From positions 1-6,814 of the forward strand of contig USNH01000046.1 in NCBI GenBank assembly GCA_900556015.1: a stretch of 6,814 bases of DNA, given 5' to 3'. Positions 6,270 to 6,814 of the stretch are shown here, in pieces. Under the pieces are notes generated by a model. The model was not told the origin of the DNA, did not search any database, and saw nothing but the letters and a program-made list of their open reading frames with translations. The DNA is from an uncultured Eubacteriales bacterium (lineage in GTDB: Bacteria; Bacillota_A; Clostridia; Oscillospirales; Oscillospiraceae). Positions within the stretch are counted from its first letter, which is position 1. Each line of letters begins with the position of its first letter. The translations under genes were made by a program, and so were the position numbers.

Positions 6270-6814
6270 ATGGAAACCTATTTCGATCCCCGCGATACAC
6301 GCTGCAAAACGCCCTTTGGTGCTGCCAAATGCGGCACTGAGGTGCGTTTCGCGCTTTCTGACGATGCGTTCTGCGGCTGTGAGCTGCTGGTATACCGGGA
6401 GTTCGCCGCCGCGGAGGACGTGTGCCCCCTGCCACCGGCGGAGGGCGGCTTCGCCGGCACGTACACCGTCCCCGGCGAGGGCGAGCTGTGCTGGTACGTG
6501 TTCCGGCTGACCCGCTGGGACGGCACGGTGTCCTACATGGGCAAGAACGGCCTGCGGCCCGACAGGGACGGCGCGGCGCGCTGGCAGCTGACGGTGTACG
6601 AGGACACCGCCACGCCGGACTGGTTCGGACGGGGCGTGACGTATCAGATCTTCCCCGACCGCTTCCACCGCACCGGCCTGCCGGACGTGTCCGGCATGGT
6701 GGGCCATCGCTGGCTGCACGAAAGCTGGGACGACCAGCCGGTGTTCCGCCCCGACGAGAACGGGCAGATCACCAACCGCGACTTTTTTGGCGGCTCGCTG
6801 GCGGGCATCACGGC
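6270..6814 (+). CDS. GH13 alpha-glycosidase, neopullulanase-like (3' partial)
   Basis: This frame is open from the ATG at 6270 to the right edge (181 full codons), so only the N-terminal part is visible. Residues about 1-105 look like a beta-rich carbohydrate-binding/N domain of the type before GH13 barrels (FGAAKCGTEVRFAL, then GELCWYVFRLTRWDG). The GH13 barrel then begins with GVTYQIFPDRFHRTG (near 114-128) and the conserved DFFGGSLAGIT (171-181), typical of neopullulanase, cyclomaltodextrinase and related alpha-glucosidic enzymes. The catalytic Asp/Glu residues lie beyond the window. No signal peptide is visible, so it is probably cytoplasmic and acts on maltodextrin or glycogen-like alpha-glucans. 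The precise specificity cannot be read from this fragment. GAGGT (6260-6264) gives the ribosome site, and the gap from the PBP stop is only 11 bases, so it is probably co-transcribed with the mre genes. Confidence 0.87.
   Translation, partial: METYFDPRDTRCKTPFGAAKCGTEVRFALSDDAFCGCELLVYREFAAAEDVCPLPPAEGGFAGTYTVPGEGELCWYVFRLTRWDGTVSYMGKNGLRPDRDGAARWQLTVYEDTATPDWFGRGVTYQIFPDRFHRTGLPDVSGMVGHRWLHESWDDQPVFRPDENGQITNRDFFGGSLAGIT

Noticed and set aside
6319..6337. Hairpin GTGCTGC / GCGGCAC with a 5-base loop near the start of the GH13 gene
   Set aside because: It has seven pairs including one wobble, lies within codons 17-23 of a clear reading frame and has no T-run after it; such stems are common by chance in GC-rich coding sequence.
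1..6814. CRISPR arrays, tRNA/rRNA genes, insertion sequences, toxin-antitoxin or defence genes
   Set aside because: No regularly spaced repeats, no cloverleaf-like sequence or rRNA motif, no transposase or integrase, and no space between the genes except 1572-1800, which holds only repeats and a promoter region.

Overview
The window is a compact, high-GC stretch of bacterial chromosome with every recognisable gene on the + strand. The protein families are a DUF3656-type U32 protein, dUTPase, Maf, MreC, MreD, a class B PBP and a GH13 enzyme. Together with short intergenic gaps, AGGAG-like ribosome binding sites and REP-like 'cattccg...ggaatccg' / 'gcaatgacag' repeats, they suggest a GC-rich Clostridia lineage, most likely a gut Oscillospiraceae-type organism (Flavonifractor/Oscillibacter/Dysosmobacter-like). 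The taxonomic call is inference from gene order and style, not from a marker gene.

Layout: (1) 1-1571 is the C-terminal part of a U32 family protein of the RlhA/DUF3656 type, cut by the left edge. (2) 1572-1800 is the only real intergenic region. It holds two REP-like palindromic repeat fragments, a longer inverted repeat, and an AT-rich segment with an extended -10 promoter candidate. (3) From 1801 to the right edge runs a tight, probably single operon: dut (dUTPase), maf (nucleotide pyrophosphatase), mreC, mreD, a PBP2-type transpeptidase (mrdA), and the first 181 codons of a GH13 alpha-glycosidase, which is cut by the right edge. Gaps between these genes are 5 to 22 bases, with no visible terminator between them.

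Functionally, the operon joins nucleotide-pool cleaning (Dut, Maf) to the lateral wall-elongation machine (MreC, MreD, PBP2). A cytoplasmic-looking alpha-glucan enzyme sits at the downstream end. mreB, which commonly lies directly before mreC, is absent between maf and mreC. No mobile element, CRISPR array, tRNA or rRNA is visible. I do not see a convincing undescribed system here. The points worth checking are the missing mreB, the GH13 gene appended to the elongasome operon, a 60-base AT-rich rare-codon island inside the PBP gene, and the repeat mosaic upstream of dut.
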